NCBI GenBank assembly: GCA_030158305.1
Contig: JAOATE010000039.1
Span: 1-52,471 of the forward strand
Reading direction: 5' to 3'
Source of the DNA: Burkholderiaceae bacterium
Lineage (GTDB): Bacteria > Pseudomonadota > Gammaproteobacteria > Burkholderiales > Burkholderiaceae_B
Length of the DNA stretch: 52,471 bases
Shown: piece after piece, positions 8,076 to 19,600 of the stretch
How the letters are laid out: every line of letters begins with the position of its first letter
How positions within the stretch are numbered: position 1 is the stretch's first letter
Program-made: the position numbers and the translations under genes
Notes under the pieces: model-generated
What the model was told of the DNA's origin: nothing
What the model saw: only the letters and a program-made list of their open reading frames with translations
Database searches by the model: none

Positions 8076-11000
8076 TTAAGAAGCGAGCGAGCGGTGCAAG
8101 TCCTGCAGTGAGTAAACCTTGATACCGAGACCTTCACGCAGGTATTGCATGCCCTCAACGGCAGCGAGTGCTCCCGCGATGGTGGTGTAGTAAGTCACGC
8201 GAGCTGCCAAGGCTTGTGTACGGATCGCACGTGAATCGGTGATCGCATTGCGGCGCTCCTCGACTGTGTTGATCACAAGCGAAACCTCACCGTTTTTGAG
8301 CATATCCACGATATGCGGACGGCCCTCGGCGACCTTGTTGACCAAGGTCACAGGAATCCCAGCCTCTTGAATCGCAGCCGCAGTACCGCGTGTCGCGACA
8401 ACTTTGAAGCCCAGCGCATGCAGACCGCGTGCGACATGAACCGCCTTGGGCTTGTCAGCATTTTTCACGCTGATAAAGACCGTACCGGATTCAGGCAAAT
8501 TGACGCTCGCAGCCATTTGGGATTTGACAAAGGCCTCACCAAACGTCTCGCCTACGCCCATGACTTCGCCCGTCGACTTCATCTCGGGTCCGAGAATCGT
8601 ATCCACACCGGGGAACTTGACGAAGGGGAAGACGGCTTCTTTGACTGAGAAGTAATGCGGCACGACTTCTTTTGTAATGCCTTGCGAAGCCAATGTCTGA
8701 CCCGCCATCGCGCGTGCGGCAATTTTTGCCAACTGCAAGCCTGTGGCCTTGGAGACAAAAGGAACCGTACGCGATGCACGTGGATTGACTTCAAGCACGT
8801 AGACGTCGTCATTTTGGATGGCGAACTGAACGTTCATCAAACCTTTCACATTCAACGCGCGCGCCATCAGCGCGGTTTGACGCTTGATTTCCTCGGTCAA
8901 CTCAGGGGACAGCGAGTATGGCGGCAAGCAACAAGCGGAGTCACCGGAGTGCACGCCAGCTTGCTCGATGTGTTCCATCACACCACCGATAAATACTTCT
9001 TGGCCGTCACACAAGCAATCCACGTCGATTTCGATTGCATTATTCAAAAAGCGATCGAGCAAGACAGGTGAGTCATTACTGACTTTGACAGCCTCGCGCA
9101 TATAACGCTCGAGATCGGTTTGTTCGTGCACGATTTCCATCGCACGGCCACCCAACACATAGCTTGGACGCACCACCAGGGGATAGCCGATTTCCTGGGC
9201 GTGATTGAGGGCTTCGCTTTCTGTGCGCGCGGTGCGGTTAGGCGGCTGACGCAAATTGAGTTTGTTGAGTAGTTTTTGAAAACGCTCGCGATCCTCTGCC
9301 ACGTCGATGGACTCTGGGCTGGTGCCGATAATCGGCGCGCCGTTCGCCTCGAGTGCGCGTGCGAGTTTCAAAGGGGTCTGGCCACCATACTGAACAATAA
9401 TGCCGACCGGCTTTTCCTTGTGGACGATTTCAAGCACGTCCTCAAGTGTCAGTGACTCAAAGTACAGGCGATCAGAGGTGTCGTAATCGGTCGACACGGT
9501 CTCTGGGTTGCAATTGACCATAATGGTCTCGTAACCATCTTCGCGTAATGCCAGAGCTGCATGTACGCAGCAATAATCAAACTCAATACCCTGACCAATA
9601 CGGTTGGGTCCGCCACCGAGCACCATGATTTTTTTACGATCAGTGGGTTCGGCTTCGCATTCTTGCTCGTACGTTGAATACAGGTAAGCAGTGTTGGTGG
9701 CGAATTCGGCCGCGCAAGTATCGACACGCTTGTATACAGGGCGAACGTTGTACTGATGACGCAACTTACGCACTTCGGCTTCGACTGTATCGAGCAGGAA
9801 TGCCAAGCGTCGATCGGAGAAACCGCGGCGCTTGAGTTGCAAGAGTGTTTCAACGTCCAGATCTGCCAGAGTCCGCTGTTCGAGCGCCAATTCGATATCG
9901 ACAATTTCTTTGATCTGCGCAAGGAACCAAGGATCGATCTTGGTGAGTTGGTGCACCTCGTCAAGACTGAAGCCTTGAGCGAACGCGTCGCCTACATACC
10001 AGATCCGCTCTGGACCGGGCTCACCGAGCTCGACCTGAATTTTTTCGCGATCAGTTGTCTTTTGATTGAGACCGTCAACACCAACTTCGAGGCCGCGCAA
10101 GGCTTTCTGGAAAGACTCTTGGAAGGTGCGGCCAATCGCCATGACTTCGCCAACCGACTTCATCTGTGTGGTCAGACGCGCATCAGCCGTCGGGAATTTT
10201 TCGAAAGCGAAACGTGGCACTTTGGTGACCACGTAGTCGATCGTCGGTTCGAAGGAGGCTGGGGTCGCACCGCCGGTGATTTCGTTTTTCAACTCATCAA
10301 GCGTGTAACCAACGGCCAAGCGAGCTGCAACCTTGGCGATGGGGAAACCCGTTGCCTTGGAGGCGAGCGCCGAGGAGCGGGACACACGTGGGTTCATCTC
10401 AATGACGATCATGCGACCGTTATCAGGATTGACGGCGAACTGTACGTTCGAGCCACCGGTATCCACGCCAATCTCGCGCAACACCGCGATCGAGGCGTTA
10501 CGCATGATTTGATATTCTTTGTCAGTGAGCGTTTGTGCAGGCGCGACCGTGATGGAGTCACCAGTATGCACGCCCATTGGATCGAGGTTTTCGATCGAGC
10601 AAACGATGATGCAGTTGTCGGCGCAATCACGCACGACTTCCATTTCAAACTCTTTCCAGCCGAGAAGCGATTCCTCGATCAGCAGCTCGCTGGTGGGCGA
10701 GGCCTCGAGACCGCGACGGCAAATGGTTTCAAACTCTTCGGCGTTGTAGGCAATACCGCCGCCGCTGCCACCCAAGGTAAAGCTTGGGCGAATGACAGCA
10801 GGGAAACCTGAAGTCCCAATTTCAATCGCGATGCGCTTTTGAACTTCCCAAGCCTCTTCGAGTGTATGCGCCACACCGGACTTAGCCGACTCGAGTCCAA
10901 TCGCAGACATTGCGACCTTGAACTTTTGGCGGTCTTCGGCTTTTTCGATGGCGTGTGCATTCGCGCCAATCAACTCGACGTTATATTTTTTCAGTACGCC

Positions 11001-11315
11001 GTGCTTGTCCAGATCGAGCGCGCAATTGAGCGCAGTCTGACCCCCCATCGTAGGCAAGACCGCATCGGGGCGCTCTTTTTCGATGATCTTTTCGACCACT
11101 TGCCAAGTAATGGGCTCGATATAGGTGACGTCGGCGGTCTCCGGATCCGTCATGATGGTCGCAGGGTTGCTGTTCACCAAAATAGTGCGGTAACCCTCAG
11201 CCTTTAAGGCTTTGCAGGCCTGTGCGCCGGAGTAATCGAATTCGCAGGCTTGACCGATGATGATCGGGCCTGCGCCAATGATGAGAATACTTTTTAGGTC
11301 TGTACGCTTTGGCAT
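8076..11315 (-). CDS. carB: Carbamoyl-phosphate synthase large subunit
   Basis: Makes carbamoyl phosphate from bicarbonate, ammonia and two ATP for arginine and pyrimidine synthesis. 1079 residues, the expected length. Two homologous ATP-grasp halves are visible: the first opens with [23 protein letters not shown], the second with [21 protein letters not shown] near residue 560. The last 140 or so residues form the MGS-like regulatory domain that binds UMP and ornithine in relatives. It lies 9 bases after carA and forms an operon with it. Confidence 0.98.
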   Translation of the reverse strand: MPKRTDLKSILIIGAGPIIIGQACEFDYSGAQACKALKAEGYRTILVNSNPATIMTDPETADVTYIEPITWQVVEKIIEKERPDAVLPTMGGQTALNCALDLDKHGVLKKYNVELIGANAHAIEKAEDRQKFKVAMSAIGLESAKSGVAHTLEEAWEVQKRIAIEIGTSGFPAVIRPSFTLGGSGGGIAYNAEEFETICRRGLEASPTSELLIEESLLGWKEFEMEVVRDCADNCIIVCSIENLDPMGVHTGDSITVAPAQTLTDKEYQIMRNASIAVLREIGVDTGGSNVQFAVNPDNGRMIVIEMNPRVSRSSALASKATGFPIAKVAARLAVGYTLDELKNEITGGATPASFEPTIDYVVTKVPRFAFEKFPTADARLTTQMKSVGEVMAIGRTFQESFQKALRGLEVGVDGLNQKTTDREKIQVELGEPGPERIWYVGDAFAQGFSLDEVHQLTKIDPWFLAQIKEIVDIELALEQRTLADLDVETLLQLKRRGFSDRRLAFLLDTVEAEVRKLRHQYNVRPVYKRVDTCAAEFATNTAYLYSTYEQECEAEPTDRKKIMVLGGGPNRIGQGIEFDYCCVHAALALREDGYETIMVNCNPETVSTDYDTSDRLYFESLTLEDVLEIVHKEKPVGIIVQYGGQTPLKLARALEANGAPIIGTSPESIDVAEDRERFQKLLNKLNLRQPPNRTARTESEALNHAQEIGYPLVVRPSYVLGGRAMEIVHEQTDLERYMREAVKVSNDSPVLLDRFLNNAIEIDVDCLCDGQEVFIGGVMEHIEQAGVHSGDSACCLPPYSLSPELTEEIKRQTALMARALNVKGLMNVQFAIQNDDVYVLEVNPRASRTVPFVSKATGLQLAKIAARAMAGQTLASQGITKEVVPHYFSVKEAVFPFVKFPGVDTILGPEMKSTGEVMGVGETFGEAFVKSQMAASVNLPESGTVFISVKNADKPKAVHVARGLHALGFKVVATRGTAAAIQEAGIPVTLVNKVAEGRPHIVDMLKNGEVSLVINTVEERRNAITDSRAIRTQALAARVTYYTTIAGALAAVEGMQYLREGLGIKVYSLQDLHRSLAS

Positions 11316-11324
11316 GGTGACTCT

Positions 11325-12527
11325 TTATTTTTTACCGGCCATCAGGCTCATGAATTGATCGAACAGGACCACGATATCGTGCGGTCCAGGGCTGGCTTCG
11401 GGGTGCCCTTGAAAACAAAATGCCGGGCGGTCCGTGAGCGCAAAGCCCTGCAGGGTGCCGTCAAACAAGGAAATGTGTGTCACACGGGCATTCGCGGGGA
11501 GCGTTTTAGCATCCACGGCAAACCCGTGGTTTTGGGCAGTAATAAACACTCGCCCTGTCGCCAGATCCTGAACAGGATGATTGGAGCCGTGATGGCCTGT
11601 TTTCATCTTGACGGTCTTGGCGCCTAGAGCCAGACCCATGATCTGGTGCCCAAGGCAGATGCCGAAGGTCGGGAGCTTGCGCTCCAGGAAAACCTTGGTG
11701 GCGGCAATGGCGTAATCGCAAGGATCTGGATCGCCCGGGCCGTTGGACAAAAATACTCCGTCCGGATTGAGTGCTAATACCTGCTCAGCAGTTGTTTGGG
11801 CGGGCACCACAGTGATGCGACAGCCTCGCTCGGCAAGCAAGCGCAAGATATTGGCTTTGACGCCAAAGTCATAGGCGACCACGTGAGGGGTCTGGCTGTC
11901 ATTTTTGCCAAAGCCTTCGCCAAGCTGCCAAGTGGACTCTGTCCATGTGGCATTTTTAGTGGCAGAAACGACCTTGGCCAGGTCCTGGCCAGACATGCCT
12001 GGAAAGGCTTTAGCAAGCTTGAGCGCTTGATCCGCATCATCGCCCACAAAGATACAACCACCTTGCGCACCACCTTCTCTGAGAATGCGTGTCAGCTTGC
12101 GGGTGTCGATTTCGGCGATCGCGACAATACCTTGCGACTTGAGGTAGTCTGGCAAGGACTGGGTCGAGCGAAAATTGGACAAGCGTGCGGGGCAGTTACG
12201 GACAATCAGGCCAGCGGCGTGGATTTTGGTGGACTCGACGTCTTCGAGGTTGACGCCAGTATTGCCGATATGAGGATAAGTCAGCGTCACGATCTGGCCG
12301 CTGTAGCTCGGATCGGTCAAAATTTCTTGGTAACCTGTCATAGCGGTGTTGAACACCACCTCGGCAACCGTATGGCCCGTGGCACCGATCGAGATGCCTC
12401 GAAACACGGTACCATCAGCCAACGCTAAAATAGCAATTGTTTTAGTGGCACTTGAATTAGTTCCAGACCCTGGGTTCTTAAGCTCAATTTCATCAAATAT
12501 ATTTGGCAGCACAATTAACCCCGGCAT
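11325..12527 (-). CDS. carA: Carbamoyl-phosphate synthase small subunit (glutaminase)
   Basis: Hydrolyses glutamine and passes ammonia to CarB. About 400 residues. The class I amidotransferase nucleophile Cys291 is in GICLGHQ, with His375 and Glu377 in GHPEA. The conserved body starts at [11 protein letters not shown], so the protein has roughly 25 extra N-terminal residues compared with relatives I know. No ATG lies nearer the conserved part, and neither the ATG at 12527 nor the TTG at 12530 has a good ribosome-binding site, so the start is uncertain. The extension is AT-rich. The gene is divergent from tal with only 35 bases between. Confidence 0.95.
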   Translation of the reverse strand: MPGLIVLPNIFDEIELKNPGSGTNSSATKTIAILALADGTVFRGISIGATGHTVAEVVFNTAMTGYQEILTDPSYSGQIVTLTYPHIGNTGVNLEDVESTKIHAAGLIVRNCPARLSNFRSTQSLPDYLKSQGIVAIAEIDTRKLTRILREGGAQGGCIFVGDDADQALKLAKAFPGMSGQDLAKVVSATKNATWTESTWQLGEGFGKNDSQTPHVVAYDFGVKANILRLLAERGCRITVVPAQTTAEQVLALNPDGVFLSNGPGDPDPCDYAIAATKVFLERKLPTFGICLGHQIMGLALGAKTVKMKTGHHGSNHPVQDLATGRVFITAQNHGFAVDAKTLPANARVTHISLFDGTLQGFALTDRPAFCFQGHPEASPGPHDIVVLFDQFMSLMAGKK

Positions 12528-12562
12528 CAAATCTAGTAAGCAAACCTTGGAAGTATAACCCG

Positions 12563-13516
12563 ATGGCCAGCCTTCTCGAATCTTTACGCAAGTACACCAC
12601 TGTTGTAGCAGACACCGGCGACTTTGAGAGCATGAAACGCTATCAGCCGACCGATGCGACTACCAATCCGTCTCTGATTTTGAAGGCGGTACAGCAGGAG
12701 GTCTACCGCCCGATGCTGGCACGCTGTGTGCACGCGCACCCGAACGCCTCTAAAGAGGCCTTGGTGGACCACTTGTTGGTGGCGTTTGGGAAAGAAATTC
12801 TTAGCATTGTGCCGGGACGCGTGTCGACCGAAGTCGATGCCCGCCTGTCCTTTGATACTCGCGCCACCATTGATCGGGCTCGCCAAATTATGGCGCTTTA
12901 TGAGGCCGAAGGCTTTGACCGAGAGCGTGTATTGATCAAGATTGCGGCGACCTGGGAGGGGATTCAGGCCGCGCGCGTATTGGAATCCGAGGGCATTCGC
13001 TGTAATTTGACGTTACTTTTTTCGCTTTCGCAGGCTGTGGCGTGCGCGGATGCCCGCGTTCAGCTGATTTCCCCTTTTGTAGGGCGCATTTACGACTGGC
13101 ATAAAAAACAACAAGGCAGTGCATGGGATGAGGCGGCAAGCAGTGGTCGTCACGACCCCGGTGTGCTGTCAGTTACCAAAATTTACAACTACTACAAGTT
13201 TTTTGGTATCACGACCGAAATCATGGGTGCGAGCTTTCGGAATACAGGACAAATTTTAGCCCTCGCAGGTTGCGATCTCCTGACGATCAGCCCTGAGCTT
13301 TTAGGCAGCCTGAACGACGCACAGGAAAGCTTGGCCGCCTCGCTCACGCCAGAAAATGCGCGCGCCAGTCAGCCACAAGCCCTGCCCTGCGATGAACAGA
13401 GCTTCCGTTTTTTGTTGAATGAAGACGCGATGGCAAGTGAAAAGCTGTCCGAAGGCATTCGGGCATTTGTTGCCGATGCGCGTAAGCTCGATGCCTTGAT
13501 CGACGCGCAACGCTAA
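12563..13516 (+). CDS. tal: Transaldolase
   Basis: Pentose-phosphate enzyme moving dihydroxyacetone units between sedoheptulose-7-phosphate and glyceraldehyde-3-phosphate. 317 residues, TalB-like in length. [11 protein letters not shown] near residue 35 and the Schiff-base lysine region [13 protein letters not shown] near residue 130 are diagnostic, with [15 protein letters not shown] and [10 protein letters not shown] following. The ATG at 12563 is preceded by GGAAG and gives [12 protein letters not shown]; the frame remains open upstream to 12503 but that would overlap carA. Single gene, divergent from carAB and convergent with recR. Confidence 0.97.
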   Translation: MASLLESLRKYTTVVADTGDFESMKRYQPTDATTNPSLILKAVQQEVYRPMLARCVHAHPNASKEALVDHLLVAFGKEILSIVPGRVSTEVDARLSFDTRATIDRARQIMALYEAEGFDRERVLIKIAATWEGIQAARVLESEGIRCNLTLLFSLSQAVACADARVQLISPFVGRIYDWHKKQQGSAWDEAASSGRHDPGVLSVTKIYNYYKFFGITTEIMGASFRNTGQILALAGCDLLTISPELLGSLNDAQESLAASLTPENARASQPQALPCDEQSFRFLLNEDAMASEKLSEGIRAFVADARKLDALIDAQR

Positions 13517-13551
13517 AGCCAAGTGGGTCAGCACTGAGGTCGGGCGACGAT

Positions 13552-14160
13552 TTAGGTCGGACGTCTTTCCATCAACGCCCATGCCACAGTGCCGGCATCC
13601 ACGTACTCTATTTCGCTGCCTGCGGGCACGCCACGTGCCAATCGGGTGACCTTGATACCGAGTGCGCGCAACGACTCTGACAGGTAATGGGCTGTGGTTT
13701 CGCCTTCGGCTGTAAAGTTGGTGGCTAGGATCACCTCACTCACGATGCCGTTGCCCGCTCTTTTCAAGACGCGCCCAAAATCCAGCTCATCCGGCCCTCT
13801 GCCCTCAAGCGGCGCAAGACTCCCCATCAACACATAATACAAACCGGTGTAGCCATGGGTCGCTTCAATCGAGTTTTGATCAGCGGGGGTCTCAACGATA
13901 CAAAGCAACGACTCATCACGCTCGGGATGCTGGCACGTCGCACAAACGGGCACCTCGGTAAAACCATTGCATTGCTCGCAGTGCTGCAGGCGCTCGACCG
14001 CATCTGTCAACGCCTGACCCAGCTGCTCGGCTGCTTGTAAATCGTGCTGCAACAAGTGATAGGCCATGCGGCGCGCGGTTCTGACACCGACGCCGGGCAG
14101 ACGTTTGAGCGCATCCACGAGCGCGAGCAGCGGTTGTGGCTCAGAGCCGACTTTTTCCAT
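13552..14160 (-). CDS. recR: Recombination protein RecR
   Basis: Acts with RecF and RecO to load RecA at gaps. 202 residues, typical. A helix-hairpin-helix [14 protein letters not shown] lies near residues 20-32, a four-cysteine zinc finger uses Cys61, Cys64, Cys73 and Cys76, and the Toprim domain starts at [15 protein letters not shown] with the conserved glutamate at residue 90. It ends the ybaB-recR order seen downstream of dnaX in many bacteria; only one base separates it from the YbaB gene. Confidence 0.97.
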   Translation of the reverse strand: MEKVGSEPQPLLALVDALKRLPGVGVRTARRMAYHLLQHDLQAAEQLGQALTDAVERLQHCEQCNGFTEVPVCATCQHPERDESLLCIVETPADQNSIEATHGYTGLYYVLMGSLAPLEGRGPDELDFGRVLKRAGNGIVSEVILATNFTAEGETTAHYLSESLRALGIKVTRLARGVPAGSEIEYVDAGTVAWALMERRPT

Positions 14161-14161
14161 C

Positions 14162-14488
14162 TTAGAAAGGAAGTTTCATACCGGGTGGCAATGGCATGCC
14201 AGCAGTGACGGCCGACATTTTTTCTGAGGAGGTGGCCTCAGCTTTGCGCAAAGCATCGTTAAAGGCAGCTGCCACAAGGTCCTCGAGCATGTCTTTGTCG
14301 TCTGCGAGCAAGCTCGGATCAATCGACACACGCTTGACATCATGACGGCAAGTCATGGTGACCTTGACCAAACCACCACCCGAACCGCCCTCGACCAAAA
14401 TATCGGCCAACGCGTCTTGCGCCTTTTTCATGTTTTCCTGCATTTGTTGCGCTTGACGCATCAAACCGGCAATTTGTCCTTTCATCAT
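14162..14488 (-). CDS. YbaB/EbfC family nucleoid-associated protein
   Basis: Small DNA-binding protein of 108 residues, usual for the family. The helical N-terminus [20 protein letters not shown] and the core [20 protein letters not shown] are characteristic. Members bind DNA as dimers and organise the nucleoid; a RecR-related role has been proposed because of the conserved dnaX-ybaB-recR order, which is kept here. 45 bases follow dnaX with no evident terminator. Confidence 0.95.
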   Translation of the reverse strand: MMKGQIAGLMRQAQQMQENMKKAQDALADILVEGGSGGGLVKVTMTCRHDVKRVSIDPSLLADDKDMLEDLVAAAFNDALRKAEATSSEKMSAVTAGMPLPPGMKLPF

Positions 14489-14533
14489 GATTGGATTTCC
14501 TAAATAAATTAAAGAATGAGTAAGGTGAGCGCG

Positions 14534-16486
14534 CTAACTAAGCTGACTCGGACGAATCGATCCTGGCACGACTTTGGCACCAAAATCTTGAATCAGTGCT
14601 TGTACGAAAGGATCATGATCAATGGCGACCTCGGCGGCATCTTGTCGCGCTTGCTGCGCCACTAAATCAAGGGCATGCGCAGAGGAGCCCTCGCCTGCCC
14701 CAATTTCAAAGAGCAGCTCGACATTGAAACCAAAATAATCGTTCAGTACCGTGCGCAAGCGCTCGACCGGCGCGCCCTCTGACAACGCCTTGCTGGGCAC
14801 CCGCAAGGTCAATTGCTGTTTGAATATGGCAACGCACTCGGACTGTCTAGCAAGCTGCTCCGACATGCCAGACAATGGGAGCTTGGCGGCAAACGCGGCC
14901 CAAGGCTCTGGCAGGACGATCGTACCTTGGTTGAGCGAGTGGGCAGGCGCGAGAATGGGAGCGGGAGTGGCTGGATTGAGGCCCAGAGCCTCCTCTTCCT
15001 CTGCAGCATGCAGTCTTTCAAAGTCTGCTGCGCTCAACGAATATTCGTCGTGCTCGCCCGCGTCCTGAAAACCGAACCCGTCGTCAGGCTCTGGTTCCGA
15101 ATCTGATTCAGGAGACTGTGCAGGTACCGATGAAACGGCAACGGATGCGGGTGCGGGTGTGGCTGCAGGTGTGGCTGCAGGTGTGGGTGCGGGTGTGAGT
15201 GCGACTACGGTCACTGCAGGTGCGGGAGGTGGCGTCACCACAGCTGGACGAGTCTGAACAGGCGCAGCAGTCTGTGCCGCGACTACCGCAGCCGCTGGCG
15301 CGGGAGCTGGTGCGAGCACAGCCGCGGCGGCGGCTGCAGAAACGGAGGGTGGCGTAATCATTGGCTGAGACGTCGACTCAGGCGCAGGCATCGCCATACC
15401 GGACGAGCCGCCTAACGAAAGCATTCGTAAGCAAGCCATCACAAAGCCGGCGTACTCGTCGGGAGCAATCGCGAGCTCGGAGCGGCTGTGCACCGCAACG
15501 GTATAAAACAACTGCACAACATCAGGGTGCAGGGAAGTCGCAAACTTGCGGATATCCAGTGCGATCGGATCTGCCTCATCTACAGCAGCACTGACCCGCT
15601 GAGCAATCGCAATGCGAGACAGCAGCACGGCGAGATCGGCCAAGGCGGCACGATAGGACAGACCACGTGTTACCAGCTCATCGGCGATTTCGAGCACGGC
15701 AGGCGCTTGACCAGACTGCAGCGCCTCGAGCAATCGCACGAGATGTCGCTGGTCGATCGTACCCAGCATGCCACGCACCGCTTCTTCGGTGAGGTTGCTG
15801 GCGCTGTAAGCGATGGCCTGATCCGTCAACGACAAGGCATCACGCATCGAACCCGCTGCGGCTTGACCCAACAGGCGCAAAGCAGGGACCTCGAAAGGAA
15901 TCTGCTCATGCCCCAGAACGTTTTCAAGATGGCCGACAATCGCCTCGCCGGGCATCTGCTTGAGATTGAACTGTAAACAACGCGACAAAACCGTCACAGG
16001 AATTTTCTGAGGATCAGTGGTCGCCAGGATGAATTTGACGTGAGCGGGAGGCTCTTCGAGCGTTTTGAGCATGGCGTTGAACGCATGACCGGTCAGCATA
16101 TGAACTTCGTCGATCATGTAGACCTTGAAACGGCCCGCGCTCGGGGAGTACACCGCCTGTTCGAGCAGCTGAGTCATTTCATCGACGCCGCGATTGGACG
16201 CGGCATCAAGCTCTAAATAGTCGACAAAGCGCCCTTGATCAATCTCGGTACAAGCCTGACACACCCCACAAGGGGTTGCGGTGATGCCTGTCTCGCAATT
16301 GAGCGACTTGGCCAGGATACGAGAAAGCGTTGTTTTGCCCACGCCTCGTGTGCCGGTAAACAGCCAGGCATGATGAAGTCGCTGGGTGGTCAGTGCGTGC
16401 GTGAGGGCACGAACAACGTGATCTTGACCGACCAGCGTATCGAACGAGCGAGGACGCCATTTACGCGCGAGGACCAGATAGCTCAT
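14534..16486 (-). CDS. dnaX: DNA polymerase III subunits tau/gamma
   Basis: Clamp-loader ATPase that loads the sliding clamp and, in the tau form, links polymerases. 650 residues. Walker A GTRGVGKTT is near residue 45, a zinc module with CETGITATPCGVCQAC follows near residue 65, and Walker B/DEVH is in YMIDEVHML. After about residue 370 comes an alanine- and proline-rich linker of about 100 residues, partly built from 12-base repeats, then an acidic stretch and the C-terminal tau region. No A-AAA-AAG type slippery heptamer is visible, so a gamma form by frameshifting is not supported. Confidence 0.97.
   Translation of the reverse strand: MSYLVLARKWRPRSFDTLVGQDHVVRALTHALTTQRLHHAWLFTGTRGVGKTTLSRILAKSLNCETGITATPCGVCQACTEIDQGRFVDYLELDAASNRGVDEMTQLLEQAVYSPSAGRFKVYMIDEVHMLTGHAFNAMLKTLEEPPAHVKFILATTDPQKIPVTVLSRCLQFNLKQMPGEAIVGHLENVLGHEQIPFEVPALRLLGQAAAGSMRDALSLTDQAIAYSASNLTEEAVRGMLGTIDQRHLVRLLEALQSGQAPAVLEIADELVTRGLSYRAALADLAVLLSRIAIAQRVSAAVDEADPIALDIRKFATSLHPDVVQLFYTVAVHSRSELAIAPDEYAGFVMACLRMLSLGGSSGMAMPAPESTSQPMITPPSVSAAAAAAVLAPAPAPAAAVVAAQTAAPVQTRPAVVTPPPAPAVTVVALTPAPTPAATPAATPAPASVAVSSVPAQSPESDSEPEPDDGFGFQDAGEHDEYSLSAADFERLHAAEEEEALGLNPATPAPILAPAHSLNQGTIVLPEPWAAFAAKLPLSGMSEQLARQSECVAIFKQQLTLRVPSKALSEGAPVERLRTVLNDYFGFNVELLFEIGAGEGSSAHALDLVAQQARQDAAEVAIDHDPFVQALIQDFGAKVVPGSIRPSQLS
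15145..15204 (-). repeat. 12-base imperfect tandem repeat within dnaX
   Basis: Five copies of a 12-base unit, plus-strand GTGTGGCTGCAG, of which two adjacent copies (15157-15180) are identical and the others differ at one to four positions. On the coding strand it encodes the four-residue unit TPAA or TPAP in the linker of DnaX. Copy number may vary between strains without breaking the frame. Confidence 0.85.
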
Positions 16487-16518
16487 AAGTTTTACCGACC
16501 AGAGACGGAAATTGAAGA

Positions 16519-16613
16519 GGCGAGCCTGACTTCGGCACTAATTCTGCACGGCTGTGGCTGCTTCGTTCCCGACCTGACCAGATTGACCGCCGAACCATGC
16601 GAAGGGGCCCGCC
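16519..16613 (-). ncRNA. ffs: Signal recognition particle 4.5S RNA
   Basis: RNA component of the bacterial SRP, about 95 bases. The core reads GGTCAGGTCGGGAACGAAGC with AGCC next, matching the E. coli 4.5S core except that the pair closing the GGAA tetraloop (16566-16569) is flipped from C-G to G-C, a compensatory change. The ends pair as GGCGGGCC (16606-16613) with GGCTCGCC (16519-16526), with one G-U pair, which sets both termini. It lies between addA and dnaX, a place where ffs is known in several bacteria. 32 bases separate it from the dnaX start and no terminator is seen, so it may be processed from a dnaX transcript. Confidence 0.93.
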
Positions 16614-16620
16614 AACTTCG

Positions 16621-16629
16621 ATTTTAGCA
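16621..16629 (-). promoter_or_regulatory. Extended -10 promoter of the SRP RNA
   Basis: The minus strand reads TGCTAAAAT, an extended -10 element (TGn followed by a -10 matching five of six consensus bases). Its last base is 7 bases before position 16613, exactly where the paired 5' end of the RNA begins. No good -35 is seen, consistent with an extended -10 promoter. The element lies just beyond the addA stop codon. Confidence 0.65.
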
Positions 16630-16641
16630 GGGCTTGCCCCA

Positions 16642-19600
16642 TCAATCTGAATTGAGCGGTATCCACAGGTCATCTCTTGGAAAATAAAGGGCTGCACGGG
16701 CACTTCGACCATCAAGATCTGTCAATTGTTGACAATATCGTTCAAGTTGGGGGGCATAGCGTTCACGCATGCGCTGCACGAAATTCACTTGAGCTTCACC
16801 CTGCCCTGGACGCCCTGTTTTATAGTCAACCACCAACCAGCCCTGCTCATCCGCGAGGGCAAGATCGATCACGGAGACCTTGCCAGCTGCATCCATCAAC
16901 GTCCATTCCCGATAGGATTGCGGATGACTTAACAACCAGCGCCCGCGCTCTCGTGTCAGCATCGCCACCAAAGTATCAGTGACCTCAGTCACAGCCAATC
17001 CAGCTTGTGAAACTGGTAAACCCGCCTGCGTGAGCTGACGATGAATCAAAGATGATTTCTCAAGGACTGCCTCCGGTGACCAGCCAGCCATCCCCTGTTC
17101 GCCAATGTGCGCGAGCCAGGCATGCACAAGAATGCCGACTTCCCGATCAAAGGTCGTTGAATCGCGCCAGGCATAGGCCGCATTACGCGGGGAATCAAGG
17201 TGCAGCGGGAACGCAGGCGGAATATGTAGGCGGCGCCTGAGTGGCTGCCCGGTCAGGACCGGTCGATCCGAGGCGACCTCATCGGGGATTTGCAAACCTT
17301 GCGGCACCTCAGGTTTTTGCACATGCGACCACAGACGTCCGAGCAAGCTTCCTGAGACAGGATCCGCTAAGAGACCGGTTTTCTTGTCGAGCTTGACCTC
17401 TGCCACTAAATGTAAAGATTCTTTGGCGCGCGTCGCAGCGACATACAGCAAACGGTCCACTTCAAAGGCTGCACGACGCTTTTCACGTGAGCCGAGATAT
17501 TTGGAAAAAACATCAGCATCGGAGCTAGCCCGAGGTTTGATCGGACCAAACATGACGTGCTCATCAATCTGCTCAATACGCACCAGCGGACTTTGATCCG
17601 AACGTGGCGCATGATGCAGACCGAAGAGAATGACTCGCTCAAATTGCAAGCCTTTGGATTTGTGCATCGTCATGACTTCGACAGCACGGCTTTCAGAATC
17701 CGGTGCCGCAAACAGTTTTTCAAGCTTGGATTCCAGCGCATCAAGATCCAGACCACCATACGGTGCCATCTGTTCGACTAGCTGAAACACTCTTTCGGCA
17801 TCCTGCAAGTCCCCGGCCCCTTGTGCCAAAGCCGGACCGCCAAGCAAACGCCATACCCGCTCAATCATATTGGCGAGCGGACGAATATCATCCTCTTTTA
17901 ATGCTTGCAGTAATACCGGGGCAGTCGCCAGCAAGCGAGCATACTCATCAGGCTCAAGCACCTGCTCTGCATGACAGACGTTGTCCGTTGGAGATATTTT
18001 TAAGGCACGCTCCAGTATCGCGGGTACCGCTTCTAGCCGATTCTCAGACACCAAGGCGTGCAGGCTCTTGAGCGTCAAGCCGCAATAGGGTGACCGCAGA
18101 ACGGAGACCCAGGCAGCACGATCGCCGGGATGACTCAAGGCACGGATGATCTGGACCAGATCCACCACAAACGGGCGCTTGTACAAGGGGACGAGTTCTA
18201 CCGCCCGGCAAGCAATGCCAGCCAGAGATAACAACTGCGTCACTTCTTTCAAATGCGTCCGCGCGCGCACCAGAACGGCAACAGGATGCTGCTTGTCGGG
18301 ATACATCTCAAGCGCCTCGCGCACCAAGTCCACCACCACTGCTTCAGCTTTCGCGCCAGACTGTACGAATACTGGGTGAAAACTCACCGCAGGATCCAGG
18401 CTCAGGGGATGAAAGGCCTGCGAAGGCGCATAAGAAATCGCACCCGCTGCGGGTTCATCCTCAGCAGGCAACAGCTTAGAAAAAGTAGTGTTGACCCAAT
18501 TCACCACGCCCGCTTGCGAGCGGAAGTTATCTGTCAACTGCAAAGACTCTACGCGCAAATCCGCGAGGCCGTGATCGCGAATTTTTAGAAACAGCGCGAC
18601 ATCCGCTTTACGAAACCGATAAATCGACTGCATCGGATCGCCAACCAGAAAAAGCGTTCGGCCGTCATGGGTCTGCCACCCAGAGGTTATTTTTTTGAGC
18701 AAATCGATCTGTGACTGGCTCGTGTCCTGAAATTCATCGATCAACAAATGCCTGATGCTGGCATCAAGTTTCAACAATAATTCCGAAGGATCGTCCGAAC
18801 GCCCAAGCGCCTGATCTGCGCGCCTGGCGATCTCAATGAAGTCCACCTCACCGGCTTGTGCAAATTGCACCATGAGTTGCGCAGAAGCTATCCACAAACA
18901 TTTTATTTGTGCGCTCAGGATATGCCACTGCTCATCCGAAAATGCCGGGTCAGGCGTTTCAACGATCGCAAATAATCTTTGAATCCAGGTCGCAGGCTCA
19001 TTGCTTTCGTGCGAAGCCAACCATTCCTGCAACAATTTTTTTTGCTGCGATTTTGGCGGACATCCATTGTTTACAGTCAAGGCGCGCCGCAATGTACCAC
19101 CTCCCGTTAAGAGGAGATCTGCCAGCGCGCGCCATTGCGCCAAGTACTCGACCTCAGCGCCAAACGACTCTCCTTCCCAATCGAGTAAGTCAGTCAGCGC
19201 GTGTTCTGCATGCGTTTCAGACAGCGCAGCAGCCGCCATGCGCGCGACTGGCGCCAATTGCTCTGCCCAGCCGATCGGCATGAGCGAGGACAGGCGGGAC
19301 AAATCCGCTTCAATCGCAGTCTGTAAGTTCAATTCCAATAAATCGCGATCATCCCCTTTTTCGAGCAAAGGTAACCACTGATCGCGCTGACCCAACATAT
19401 CTGCAAGCGCATCCGCTGCGACCTCGATATCCAGATCTAGATGCTTGAGCAAATCAGTCACGCACACAAACTCTTGCTGATCAGCAAGGTCCAGCGTCAT
19501 GCGGGCAGCGGCCAGATAATGCGGGCGCGCATCATCGACCACTCCTGGCAAACCGCCCATGGAGGACAGCCAAGGCATCGTGCGTACGAGCGATGCGCAA

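Noticed and set aside
9756-10811. A 351-codon plus-strand open frame opposite carB
   Set aside because: It lies wholly inside the well-supported carB gene, matches no family I know and has the composition expected of an antisense shadow in GC-rich coding DNA.
16660-16667. TATCCACA resembling part of a DnaA box
   Set aside because: Single eight-base match within the addA end; no cluster of boxes, AT-rich unwinding region or origin-linked genes nearby.
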